64,000 bases of DNA from Isoetes taiwanensis. Taxonomy: Eukaryota; Streptophyta; Lycopodiopsida; Isoetales; Isoetaceae. Positions 45,986 through 56,857 of this stretch are shown here, in pieces. The position numbers were made by a program, and so were the translations under genes. A model generated the notes under the pieces. The model saw nothing but the letters and a program-made list of their open reading frames with translations. It was not told where the DNA came from and ran no database searches. Positions within the stretch are counted from its first letter, which is position 1. Each line of letters opens with the position of its first letter. The stretch lies in the NCBI GenBank assembly GCA_021234155.1, contig JAJEKV010000049.1:8404036-8468035 (forward strand), read 5' to 3'.

Positions 45986-46252
45986 TTAGGTGTTCTTGGA
46001 GGGGGGAGGTTTGACAGTCTTTTCTTCTTGAGGAGCAGTCCTATGATAGTAGGCCCATCCAAGAAATGCAGCAACCACCATAACACCTCCTAGAGCCATG
46101 GGATAGGCACCAGCCTTTTTTATTCCAATACCACCTTGTTGGTGCAGGATTTCTCCTGCTGGATGTCCTGGTTTTTTTGCCCCCTCCCATCTCTGTTTCT
46201 TTGTAGCTTCATTGCTAGACATATTGGCCTCTGCATCTCTTTTCTCTGACAT
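45986..46252 (-). CDS. Small single-pass membrane protein, 88 aa
   Basis: It is an intact single-exon frame from ATG at 46252 to a stop at 45986. Residues 1-45 are hydrophilic and charged (MSEKRDAEANMSSNEATKKQ, later HPAGEILHQQGGIGIKKAG). Residues ~49-68 form one hydrophobic helix (YPMALGGVMVVAAFLGWAYY), and a short basic, Pro-rich tail ends PPPSKNT. The layout fits a tail-anchored or type II protein without a cleavable signal. I recall similar short plant proteins with a HPAGEILHQ-like segment but no known function. Frame integrity and composition make it a likely real gene. Nearby genes give no functional hint. Confidence 0.65.
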   Translation of the reverse strand: MSEKRDAEANMSSNEATKKQRWEGAKKPGHPAGEILHQQGGIGIKKAGAYPMALGGVMVVAAFLGWAYYHRTAPQEEKTVKPPPSKNT

Positions 46253-47969
46253 TCTCGTGCTTTTTATTTTCTGTTAGATCTTCCAATCAATCAATTGCCC
46301 TTCTGCCTGCATGCACACCAAGAAGATCTTTAGCTTCTCTTATTAACTACTTCAAAGAAGTGGCCAAATACATAAGTGACACTAAGATCTCTATTTTGTC
46401 TGCACAGATAGAAATTTGGCAAATCAGGTTTTTTACTTAAATGTTAGAACGTTATGATGTATGGAAAAGAGCAATACGTTAGAAACCAAACTTACAAAAG
46501 AAAAACCAGAACGAAGGATAGAATATAATAACAGGGATCGGAATGCAAATACAATACATTGATTCTCATTATTGCATCATATGGACATGATGAGGATTTT
46601 GGTCCCGTAGCTTCGGCTTATGAAAGCCTTAAAATTTGTAGGATTGGCTTTTAAGGATGTCCCACAAAAATCTATCACTGTTAGCATCACTATAAGAAGC
46701 TTTCATATAGAATTTAGTAAGGTCATGGGCAAACAAAAGACCACAATCGAACTTGCTCCATCTATTTTCAAGTTATTGGAAGACGTGTCGTCGACAATTA
46801 AGCTTAACAGGAATATAAGATACCCTAAGTGTATAAAAATTAGTCTATCAAGTGCCCTGTGAAAAAGCATTCTAGAGCTGCAAAGCATCTCCAAGAACAC
46901 AAAATGCAGGAATGTCAAAAATACCTGTGCCTAGGTAAAGGGATAACAAAGCAGTTCTGCCTGATCTTCTCCTGCCCTTACGAATGCCATTGTGCCAAAA
47001 CCTCTTATAGTGTAGGCCTCAAAAGTTCTCGTCTCTGCGCTTTGACTAGGGCAAAAATCTGTGATGGAAAACATTTTCCATTGTTCCAACAGATTTAAAA
47101 CTAGCGGTGTACTAAATGCTCAGACATGGATTTCATCTTCTAAACTGAAGTGGGTTGCAAGGGGCTCATAGTGTTTACCAAGTTTTATATGCCTACCTCT
47201 TAGGTCCAACCATTAGTAAGCACAGCCATAACTGTTGTAAAAACAGCATATTAACAATCATTTTAGGATCTCCTCTTAAAACGTAATACTCTATAACATC
47301 AGAGATCATATTGAAACATTAGGATGAAACATTATTTACTTGAAATAGCCTAGTACTGCATTTCAAAATAGAAACTTTGAATCAGACATACAAGAAACTG
47401 GGGTATACCTGAGTTTCAAGTCGCCTGCTCGATCTAACCGTCTTCAATTTCCGGCACCATAATGAAAATCCATCTCTATACGTGGCAACGTACATGGCTT
47501 CATTTAACTTAGCTTTGACACCTGGAAAGGAAAGCACGAAAAAGCTTCATATTTCCAGGACTAGATTAAAGGTTTTCCACGCCTCACATATAAATCTTTT
47601 AGTATTGAAATGTAGTTCATCTGAAACGGCCGGTTTGACCTCTGTTCATCTCGGAACTGCTGGAGCAGTTTACACCTGAGCGTCTCAACGGCTTGATGTT
47701 CGGCAAAAACTTGCCAGTGACATGTGAGGCGTCCCTTAAGAATTTATCGGGGGGCGACTCTAACACTTTTCGTTCCGGACTTGGGGTGTCAGTATTACGA
47801 AGGCATTTAAAGCTGAAATGAATTCTCTAACACCAGGCCTGAGCAAAACTATCTTGTTTTAAAGGTGAAATGAATTCTCTAACACCAGGCCTGAGCAAAA
47901 CTATTTTGTTTCTGTGTATTCGACATGTGTTGGCCATGTATTTCAAGTTTCTTAGACTTTGAATATGTT
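46253..47969. other. Intergenic DNA with a small duplication and possible LTR-like remnant
   Basis: 47814-47917 holds two 52-bp direct repeats (TGAAATGAATTCTCTAACAC...). The segment ~47690-47790 includes GGGGGCGACTCTAACACTTT, which loosely resembles a primer-binding region of gypsy-type retrotransposons; no LTR pair was found. Frames at 46620-47098 and 47482-47679 show no family signature. Confidence 0.4.
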
Positions 47970-49310
47970 TTAACCAGCACACCATTGAGGTAGCTTTCTA
48001 CTCACAATGATATCTCTGTTGTGTGTAGCTTCACCCGTTCCTTCACTTATTTCAAATCCTTTTGCAACTATGTCAACACTTGTTTCAATTTTTTCTGTAA
48101 CTGTATCAACACAATGTTGAATCATTGTTGGTTGAACTATAGTTGCGTCAACTATATTTTCTGGAATAGAAGGTGACTCAACTATAGTTGATTGAACTAT
48201 AGTTTCTGGAACCATATTTCGATCTACTTGTTGAACTATTGATGCAATAGTTGTTGGCTCAACTTGCTGAACCATTTGTTGAACTCTACTTTCTGCCTGA
48301 ACTTCTAATGCTGATGTCAAGTGCTTGAGTATCAAGTGTGGATTAAGAAGTAATTGGCTTCACTTTTATTTGTGCTACCCTTTTCTTGACTTTATTGATG
48401 ATGTTTGATTTCTCTTGTTCATTATCGAATTTGTTTCACTTTCGTGCAGACCTACATGAGAACAAAACAGATTCAAACAACCATTGCAAAGCACTTTAAA
48501 ATATATTGATCAATAGCACTCAAAAGATCAACCCCCTAATGGCTACAACACTTCCTTTCACTGATATAGAATTATCTTCAATTGTCCTCGCATGGAATTA
48601 AGGCCAGTTAATTTTTATATAACAGAGCCTTGATTGGGACAGCAACAAGTATAGCTTGAAATAGATTACCTTTTTCTGGAGTTGGAGCCTGATCTTCTTC
48701 TTCAACATTGTCAGTAGCAACAGATTGAGCTGTCATGATGATGCTTTCCCAAGTAGAAGCATTATTAAGTGTTACAAGTGCTTCATATGTCGTTTGGTGC
48801 ACATCTAAACTTGTTAGCTTCTACTGCATCTTTCAGATCGGTCCTCTTATTCCTGAATAGATATGTCCTCTTCATGTGGTTTTTCTTGAACCTTTTTGGT
48901 TGCTTCTCCTTTCCTGCTTGCTTTATCTTTTGCTTTCTTACTTGGTGTCTCTTTGTTTTTCTATTTCTTTGTAACCTGCACTTGACTTTGGTGAGATTTT
49001 CCTTTTTCCCGAACGTTCCTTCACCATTTCCATCTCTATATCACTCTCTCCATGTGTCTCTGAATATCCTTTGACCTCAACGACCTTTAATAGGTTTTCT
49101 ATAGCAGCTTCACCCTCATCATCTGTTATTTGCTCCAATCTTATAAGGAGATCTTGAATCTGAGGGTAGCAGAGCAACATTTCCAAGAGTTAGTGTGTTT
49201 TCAATATGTGGTGCTCTCCTATTATGTACACTGGGAGGTGATCCTGTATTTTCAAGCTTTCCGTCAACCGGCACTGTCATACCCAGCTCCAAAAATAAAA
49301 TAAGTGCCAA
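47970..49310 (-). CDS. Coding-like segments of an unrecognised minus-strand gene
   Basis: Three blocks look coding by composition. 48938-49186 reads LLIRLEQITDDEGEAAIENL and a Lys/Ser-rich tail with a possible donor (AGTGCAG|GTTAC). 48608-48802 reads TYEALVTLNNASTWESIIMT ... EEEDQAPTPEKG. 47970-48335 has a Val/Ile/Gln-rich stretch with imperfect repeats of the kind ETIVQSTIVESPSIPENIV. Joins are uncertain and a Lys-rich frame between them contains stops. It could be a transposon accessory protein or a decayed host gene. No function is proposed. Confidence 0.3.
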
Positions 49311-49865
49311 AAAAAATGATTAAAATAACCCTTGAAAATAGCTAAGGTTATTTGTTTATGGCTTTGATCATGGCTTAACAACTTGTTTGGTATGATTTTG
49401 TTCGTCGAGCATTGCATAGGTACGTAAATTATGAAGAGATGTTATGAGATGTCTTTTATATCAGATGTAGATTTGATCAACATAGTTGCAAACATATTGC
49501 TTCATTAAAGGAACACTATGAAACTTAACTCAAACATTGAACAGAGACACATGCAACTTGTTTCTCCTTATCTTGTTGGAGTTTGTCGGCAACCAATCCT
49601 CCAACTTTTTGCGAGTATGTAGTTTCCGTCACCCACCAACGGCTTTTGTTCACGTACTTTTCCCTTCTTTTCTAGTCAAAGTTGTTCATCAGTTAAAGTT
49701 GTTTATCAATCAACACACTACAAGAATGTGAACATCTAGAGAGTAGGTAGATTAATTTACGGTCATGATATGGCCCATCATGCACGCATCTAGAGAGCAG
49801 CAATATAGGTCATGGAACGTACACATCTTGGTAGTAAATTTTGAAAAAATAAGAAAGCTTTTTCA
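49311..49865. other. Spacer downstream of the galactokinase gene
   Basis: AT-rich; no gene recognised. It presumably holds the 3' untranslated region of galactokinase. Confidence 0.4.
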
Positions 49866-52800
49866 TTATAGCTTAAGGATAAATGCCCCAGTTGATGGTT
49901 TTGAGGCAAAAAGGAAACGCCCCAATTCGTCAGACTTGATGGTACCTTTGTGGATGCGAGATAAATAGAAGCCCTCCTGCAAAGTTGAAACAAAAACCAA
50001 TAATACTTTTCTGGTAAAGTACCCAACAAAAGCTTGTGCTCACCTTTACAGACAATATAAAGGCAGGCACCACATCCTCCTGTACCAGAGCAACCACGCA
50101 TCCGCCCCATCCATTGATAAGCCTTGCTCCATATGCTCCACTAGATCGGCAGGACTTGAACCGGATCATCTAATTACGGACAACTATTTCACCACAAGTT
50201 CCGCCAAGAAATCACAACATAGAATTTTATTAGATAGCCATCTTTAAATTAAACATGCACGCACTCATATAAATCCTTGCACCGGGTATGACTTTCATTC
50301 ATGAGCTTTCCCAATTTACGCGGCCCGGTTCATCGTCAACTGCAAAGATAGGAACCATTGTACAACTTTTTGAGTATAACATGAAAATGAAAATGCACTT
50401 GCTCTCTCAACCTTCACGCAGTGCGAAATTGACAAGTTAGACAAATACCTTTCACCGGACTAAATGGTTTCTTGAAATTGGTATACTTTCGCTTAGCCTC
50501 GAGTATAATGTCTTGCTCTCTACAAATCACGGAATATAGATTAATTGACGAGAATTGAGGAGTTGGATACATGCGAGAGACTATTTGACCTGATATAACT
50601 TGTAATGTTTAGCCACGGATAGCACTTGCCAAGAAACTTGGCACTTTCCCCTAATACTATATCAAGTTTTTCCTTCGGACATTCTTCAATTTCTTCAACC
50701 GTAAATGGCTCCTTGTGTAAGAATTCTGTAAAGCCCATATAGATTCTTGAGCCACGCAGCTCTATAGAATGTTGTTGCATCAAAAGTAACTTCGGGTTTA
50801 TGTGGCCTCATTCTCAAAGAATTATTGGATCCATAGACCCATGGGAAGCTGAATATGAAACACACATTCCTTCAACATCGGACGGGGTTGACACCGTCCT
50901 AACGCCTAACCCCGACATTCCCGGCTTTTACACCAAGAATCATCTCGCAAAGAGGCATCTCCAAATTATTAATCTCAATTTCGACAAAAAGACTACAATG
51001 CATAAGATATTGCCATTGGAAGCAACATTGAAAGTAAATCAAAACTCACCGCAACAATCTACATTCAACAACACGGTTATTGTAATTTGTTGCGGCGGAT
51101 GGCTGGCTTTTATTTGACTGTCAAACCGTTTGCTATCACAAATGTACCACGTTTTGGAAGACAAACATTCCCGACCGATGGGGTTAAAATCAATCGACAA
51201 TGCTACTCCCGGTCTTGCCATAATAGAAATTGCCGCACATTCATATAGTTGCCCATGGTTAACCGGGCCTAATCTAATGATATTAAAAGCCATGGTACTT
51301 AAAACCTAATTTGTGGTACCTGATCCATTCCACCGGTTAGGTCCCAACATGCCTCTCACACTTACAAGCAAACTTTGATATTTCTTTACGCGGATAAGAT
51401 AGTACACAATCGGATGTGTTCTTACAAAACCGAATTGGTGCAACGGTCCACATGAACCATCCCCTGGGTTTACAACCATCATATTAACTCTATTGAACCC
51501 GGACCTTCACTACCCAATAGTGACAAAGAAAAGAAAGCAATCCTACGAGAGATACATCAAATGACCCTTGAAAAATCCTACCCAAGTACCTTAGGGAAGA
51601 CAAATGCAGTAGAGAGCTAAAATAGCAACAATTGATGCACACACCAATGCGGAAGAACCGAAAGCCCTCCCCCTCGTGAAATTGACATTCATAAAAGGAA
51701 CAAAGCAAAGACCTTAGAAAAATTTAAACCAAAAGCGCCACCATAATAGCAATTGCAAGAGAAATGGACAATAGTCGCGAACTTGATAAACCAAAGACCG
51801 AAATCATAACTCATATTTAAAAATATCAAAAAGAGTGTTACACATATAAGAACTTGCTTTAATGCGGTGCATGTGTATTTTATGATAATTGCATCAAAAG
51901 TGTATCTATCTTTGCTACGCCAATTCCATCAAGTGAAACCATACTTAGGCCTTTGAAGCTTGTCATGTATGAACAGCTTCAAAACAGTTTGAATATGCAC
52001 GATGTTTCTTAACATCCATTATGACTGATGCAACAGTTTTATAGAGAACTAACCCATTACTGTGCCATCAAGAAGAATATCTAGACCAATCCACGAAGCA
52101 CATGATTGGCCTTTTGATGACAAATGCTCAAACACGCCCTTGTATCTGAGGAAACATCCAACGTTAAGATTAAATACTGCTTGGGAATGGAGGATCAACA
52201 AACAACAAATGCTCAAACACGCCCTTGTATCTAAGGGAACATCCAACGTTAGCATTAAATACTGCTTGAGAATGGAGGATCAACAATTTAATTAAATAAA
52301 TTTAAACATGGATAGTTCAACAATTGAAGAACTTAGACACGTTGGAAATATGTGAAGAAAGTAGACCAGTGATGTTAAAAAAGGGATTCTAATAGAGATA
52401 AAGCATGTTCAGAAAGGGATGTGCATCATACCCACAAAGAACATAATTCGCCCATGTATGATTATTACGATCTACTTCCTGCAAGAAATTTGAAGAAATA
52501 ATCATTCTAAAATATCTTCTAATCTTTACAGAGAACTTGAAGGTAAGAGCAATCTTGATTAGTCAATGACTTGTTTAGTGGTAGATGGACAATGCAATAA
52601 AACATATCATAGAGAGCTCCAATTACCTGATACGGATCTGCATTAAATTCGTGGGGTCTGAAGGCATCGGTATTTACATTTGCTATGTGCAGAACAGGTT
52701 TGTCCTCTCTATGATCACGTTTTCCTATGGCAACTATTGTATCTTGACAAATTGCCATTGGCAAAACTGAATACCCTTCATAGTCTATGTGCTCCCCAAT

Positions 52801-53160
52801 CAGGTTTACTCTCCCTGAGAACACCTAACAACAAGCTCAGTATCTCTTCTAAATACTCAAAAAATACTCTAACAGGGCCATTTAAGCATAAAAGCGCATA
52901 AATTCTGGATCTCATTCACCGAAAAGATGCAGAAGGAAGTAATACAAGCAATTCTAAAAACGTCCAAATAAGATAATAAACAGAGGAAAACTCACCAGGG
53001 GCTCGAGCATATAACTCTGGTTCTTTTCCATAAAGCCGAATGAAAATGAAGCGCAAATTATCAAATCTAAATCTCGCTTCGTCCAGAAGAGATTCATCAT
53101 GGTAGACATCTTCAGGAGAGGAAAAGACAGGTAGGTGCCTCTCCGGTTAACCAGTTTCAA
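49866..53160 (-). CDS. GALK: Galactokinase (GHMP kinase family)
   Basis: It phosphorylates galactose at C1 in the Leloir salvage pathway, in the cytosol. Exon 1 (~52996-53150) reads [13 protein letters not shown] ... [15 protein letters not shown]|. Exon 2 (52627-52814) continues [20 protein letters not shown], the galactokinase signature, and ends ADPYQ|GTAATT. Later exons: ~52060-52146 ([20 protein letters not shown]), ~51130-51260 (AISIMARPG ... SIDFNPI, the GMDQAISI region), ~50620-50780 ([20 protein letters not shown]), 50044-50169 ([20 protein letters not shown]) and 49866-49976 ([17 protein letters not shown], stop 49866-49868). The LSSSAA ATP loop exon was not located. Several exons carry local frame breaks and replaced residues (ARLING for the usual ARLTGAG) near expected CAG/CTG sites. 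Because the fold is otherwise complete in order, a working gene with base errors is as likely as a pseudogene. The start codon is not resolved. Confidence 0.85.
52121..52290 (+). repeat. 85-bp tandem duplication covering a galactokinase exon edge
   Basis: 52121-52205 and 52206-52290 are near-identical (CAAATGCTCAAACACGCCCT...). The repeat includes the 5' part of the exon encoding YKGVFEHLS and its acceptor, so a second, partial exon start lies in the upstream intron. Confidence 0.9.
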
Positions 53161-53825
53161 GAGTGGCTGCCCAACAACGAAAACGACCGAGCATTTACAG
53201 CCAATAAGGGGTTTTTAGCAGTCATAGGCATATTTCAAGCATATACTGGCATATACCTATAATATGCCACAAACCCACATAAACAAGGGTTTGCCCCCTT
53301 AGGGGCAACCCAAAAAATTGAATCTAACCAATCCGATTGAATTGTAACAAGCTAATTTCATGTCCATTTGTAGGATGATGGTGGCAAATTGTACCAACAA
53401 ATTCTAACACAATCAAAATAGGTGCTACATATTTTCTAATTATTTATACAGCATGCCTACACATGATTCAAAGATGACAAATAATTGCAATCCAAGATGT
53501 TACTCCTATACAATACATAGAAGAATCAAAGATTATGTTAAACAAAATGGAAATGCTAAGTATGCTAGAAAAACTACAACATCAAGTCTTACGATCCGAC
53601 ACATCTATGCCAGCAATAATAACCCTTTTTTTGTATCAATAGATGCCATTGATTAAAGACATAAGAAATTCTAAGGAAACAAAAATATTTGTTAAGTTGT
53701 TGAAAATAATTTCAAAACAGAAGCTACAATCAAAATTCCTTCAAAACTTCATGCAATACCAAACTTATCACAAAATATTTTAGTATTGTTCAGCTATTTC
53801 TTACATTCTTTGTAATGACATTTTT
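53161..53825. other. Upstream region of galactokinase
   Basis: AT-rich noncoding DNA 5' of the minus-strand galactokinase gene; probably its promoter. No motif stands out. Confidence 0.4.
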
Positions 53826-53826
53826 G

Positions 53827-54275
53827 TTGGCATTCTTATGTGAAAACCGTGTCGATGCCGTTAGGCGAAGGCAATGTTGACACATAGGAATGCCAATAAA
53901 GAATTTATGGATACTGTAAAAACAGACCGAAACGCATAAGAAAAGGCAAAATCAATACTAGAATGCAAGTAAAACTACCGGAATGCGAGTAAAACTACCG
54001 GAATGCAAGTAAAGAGGAAGAGACGCAAGAAGATGCAGCTCATGGGTAACATTCAGTGAAAGAACACGTGGCGGCTAAAATTGCACCCATCTGACATTTA
54101 CGTATGCAGGAATGGCAATCTACTTGCCGTTCCTGTAACGTAGAAGACTCTTATGAAGCATGTGGAAGGCTCTTAGGAAGCAATCTGTAGCAAGTAAAAG
54201 CATTCGGAATGCAGGGTAAGTTCTTGGAATGCTGGGTAAACAGGGCAGAATGCGAGATAAATCCTCGAGAATGCA
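53827..54275. repeat. GAATGC-repeat cluster with a short foldback
   Basis: TTGGCATTC(T/C)TATGTG occurs as an inverted pair at ~53827 and ~53892. It is followed by three 20-bp tandem units at 53961, 53981 and 54001 (GAATGC(A/G)AGTAAAACTACCG). Further GAATGCxxGxTAA variants lie at ~54206, 54228, 54249 and 54271. It looks like the subterminal repeats of a small DNA transposon. Confidence 0.65.
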
Positions 54276-54529
54276 GGTAGAAGCTCGTCGCTGCTCTATC
54301 CTACTGCTTTGTCGCTGCTCTTTCGCTGCTCCTAATTCCATTCTTTGTTTGAGATAGTGCCACATGGCACGACGTTACTAGCGGACGCAGAAGAATGCTT
54401 TCTAAGAATGCTTCCTAAGTGTTTTTTACGTCTTTATAAGAAATAGTTGACAGAGAAAATTCGCTTTGTCATTCAATTTAAGGCTTGCCCGAATGGTTTC
54501 CCCTGCCGTTACTACGACATATATAATTT

Positions 54530-54585
54530 TAGATTACAAGAAATTTATCGCGGTGGCCAAGGCCGCCGCGAACATTTCTATTTAC
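54530..54585 (+). repeat. GC-rich palindrome, second copy
   Basis: CGCGGTGGCCAAGGCCGCCG lies within AAATTTAT...AACATTTCT; it matches 3457-3512 in reverse orientation. The core forms a hairpin with one mismatch. Confidence 0.6.
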
Positions 54586-55057
54586 TTATTCATTTACAGG
54601 GGTGGATTTGTGTGAGTTACAGCTTGGTGTCAGCTCAAAACTAAAACGTCTTGTAGCCAAGGAGGCCCTAGCTAATAATTCATTTGTAAGGAGTTTAAAT
54701 TTTAAGGTCAATGTGGATAATAATTCAATTACCAAGGTTAACTTGGCTAATATTCGATTGTGTGGAGGGTTAACGTGGATAAGAACTCAATTCCTAAGGT
54801 TAATGTGGATAATTAGGCATACTTCTGGCATAGTGGGGATTAGGGTCCATATAGAATTGTGATGAATTCTAACTAGCAATTGTGTTTATGGAATTAAACA
54901 CCTAGGAAATGGTCATAAATACCACACAATTTCTAGTTACAATTCTACGCCTAGCAACAAATGCATAGAATTTATAATTCTAGGTGTAATGTGCGAATAA
55001 GAGCCTGTAATATAAATAAATAAAAACTCGAGTACTTGCAAAGCTTTCCTTGAGCTA
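54586..55057. other. Intergenic DNA with AAxGTxAATGTGGATAA repeats
   Basis: AAGGTTAA(T/C), GTGGATAA and similar strings repeat four times between 54700 and 54815. No gene recognised. Confidence 0.45.
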
Positions 55058-55258
55058 TCAAAAAAAATAAAGCCCCAAAGCTGCAATGGCTGAGGCAATA
55101 GCAGAGCATCCTCCATTCATCTCTTCGCCGGTAGAGCAATTGATGACTGCTTTGCCCCAATTTTTCCTTCCCTGCAAATGCTTTTGTAGGCCATCGTTTT
55201 TTGCAAAAACGTTCATAGCGAAGGCCATCCCATCTTGAAGATCACTGGTTCTCCCAAT
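55058..55258 (-). CDS. Terminal exon of an unidentified protein
   Basis: An acceptor (AACCTAG|ATTGGGAG) is followed by 66 open codons: IGRTSDLQDGMAFAMNVFAK, then GRKNWGKAVINCSTGEEMN and GGCSAIASAIAALGLYFF before TGA at 55058. The composition is clearly protein-like, with a small Ala/Gly/Ile hydrophobic C-terminal segment. I do not recognise the family, and the upstream exons were not found between here and the HIT gene. It is on the same strand as the HIT gene but does not resemble that family's C-terminus. Confidence 0.45.
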   Translation of the reverse strand: MGRTSDLQDGMAFAMNVFAKNDGLQKHLQGRKNWGKAVINCSTGEEMNGGCSAIASAIAALGLYFF

Positions 55259-56857
55259 CTAGGTTTTATGCATGGTATTCACTAAGCGAAATATTTGGTG
55301 GTCTTCAAAAGATTTTCTGAATATTGTGCAGTATTTTTTATTGTTCATTTCAAGTTCGGGTGGATATCAGTACTACTTTCTTGACATGCAATCCAATATA
55401 GCCATGGAAATAGAGGCTGACACAATTCTTTTATTTCATAGAAGATGAAGCATAGAAGCTCATACTTGCAATGCGAGTTGAGTTGAATGAGATATAAAAC
55501 CTTGTGGAAAAAAAAACATAAGAATATGAAGCATAGAAGCTCATACCTGCAATGCAAGTCACAACCTGTATGGAGCGCCTTACAGTCCAAATAAATTGAC
55601 GAACCTGCGATATCTATCTCTATCTATACCCAGAGGCATCTCAAGAGAACCTTACACGTAGAATGGATCCAACTAAATCCAAGATAAATCCAAGATGGAT
55701 CAACTAAATCTTTGGTAAATCCAAACCGAATCCACTTCAAAATACAGCTGCAGATTCTAATCTGAACAGTACAATAAGAGAATGAAACTTCGAAGACGAC
55801 ATCTCCATGGCTTCATGTAATGCACATCACTATGATGGAATATTGAAATCCGGCGCTTTGAATACCTGACTGCTAGGAAGATTCCTTAAGATCCGGCCAT
55901 TTCTCCCAGTTTTTCATCTGACACGGCCATGGAAACTAGATTACAGCCGTATGGGTAATGGGGCCATTGAAACGGAGCGGGCCCGCTGGCTGCAGCAAGG
56001 CCACATTCTCCAAGAGCTGCAGCAAGGCCACATTCTCCAAGAAACGTGCCATTTTTTTATGATTTTAGATGGCCACGGAGAAAAAATGACATAACATAAA
56101 AAAAGGAAAAAGAAAAATTAGAAACTAGATTAGATATGTTCATATGGCCCATTATTATGGTTTTCCAGAGGTTGATGTGTCTCGTACTCCGGCAAATAGA
56201 CTCCTACCACCTACTGTCTTGAACCAAATTTGTTTTTCGACGGTCTGTTTTAGGACATCTCAAACACAAAAATCCCATTTCCTCACACAATCGCTCGAAA
56301 AAAATTTCCAATCTGAAAGCAATTCAGCGACCATATCTTGATGCTTTGGCTAACTTTTTTTGCAGGAAAGACCATTTATTTCAAATGATTGAACGTTCAC
56401 CATCCATTTATCGCACGTTAGCAATAAGAAATGAAATGGTAGGACATATTGCATCAGTAATGCAATATTGTCAAAATCTCTATTTGACTGAAGTTCTATT
56501 CTTAATTTCAAAATCAGCCAATATCGCATCAACAAACACATCCGATCTCTTTCTGCCATATATTATTGATCCAGATCCTATAAACTATGATACACTAATT
56601 GATTGATCCTGTACAGCTCAATGTAAGAAACACTATATCTTGTTAAATAACTTTGACTTTACTATCTGCATCAGTTGACTGGGATCTTTGAAAGCTGATA
56701 GTGTTCTCCGTGAAACATTCTACAAATCATCATGAATTTCATCAACTAGAGTTCCGCAGAAGCAAGAACACTCAATAGCAAATTCTTTAGCTCTGAACAT
56801 ACAAAAATGTCTACAAATTGGCTTTACTAAAGTTATTAGCCTGATGTTAAAGCTCAC
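55259..56857. other. Noncoding DNA with two short duplications
   Basis: A ~40-bp string (GAAGCATAGAAGCTCATAC) occurs at ~55447 and ~55530. TGCAGCAAGGCCACATTCTC is duplicated in tandem at 55991 and 56018. The final exon of the HIT gene should lie in this region but was not identified. Confidence 0.4.

Noticed and set aside
47690-47790. Gypsy-type LTR/primer-binding remnant
   Set aside because: One loosely matching string, no paired LTRs and no pol domain nearby.
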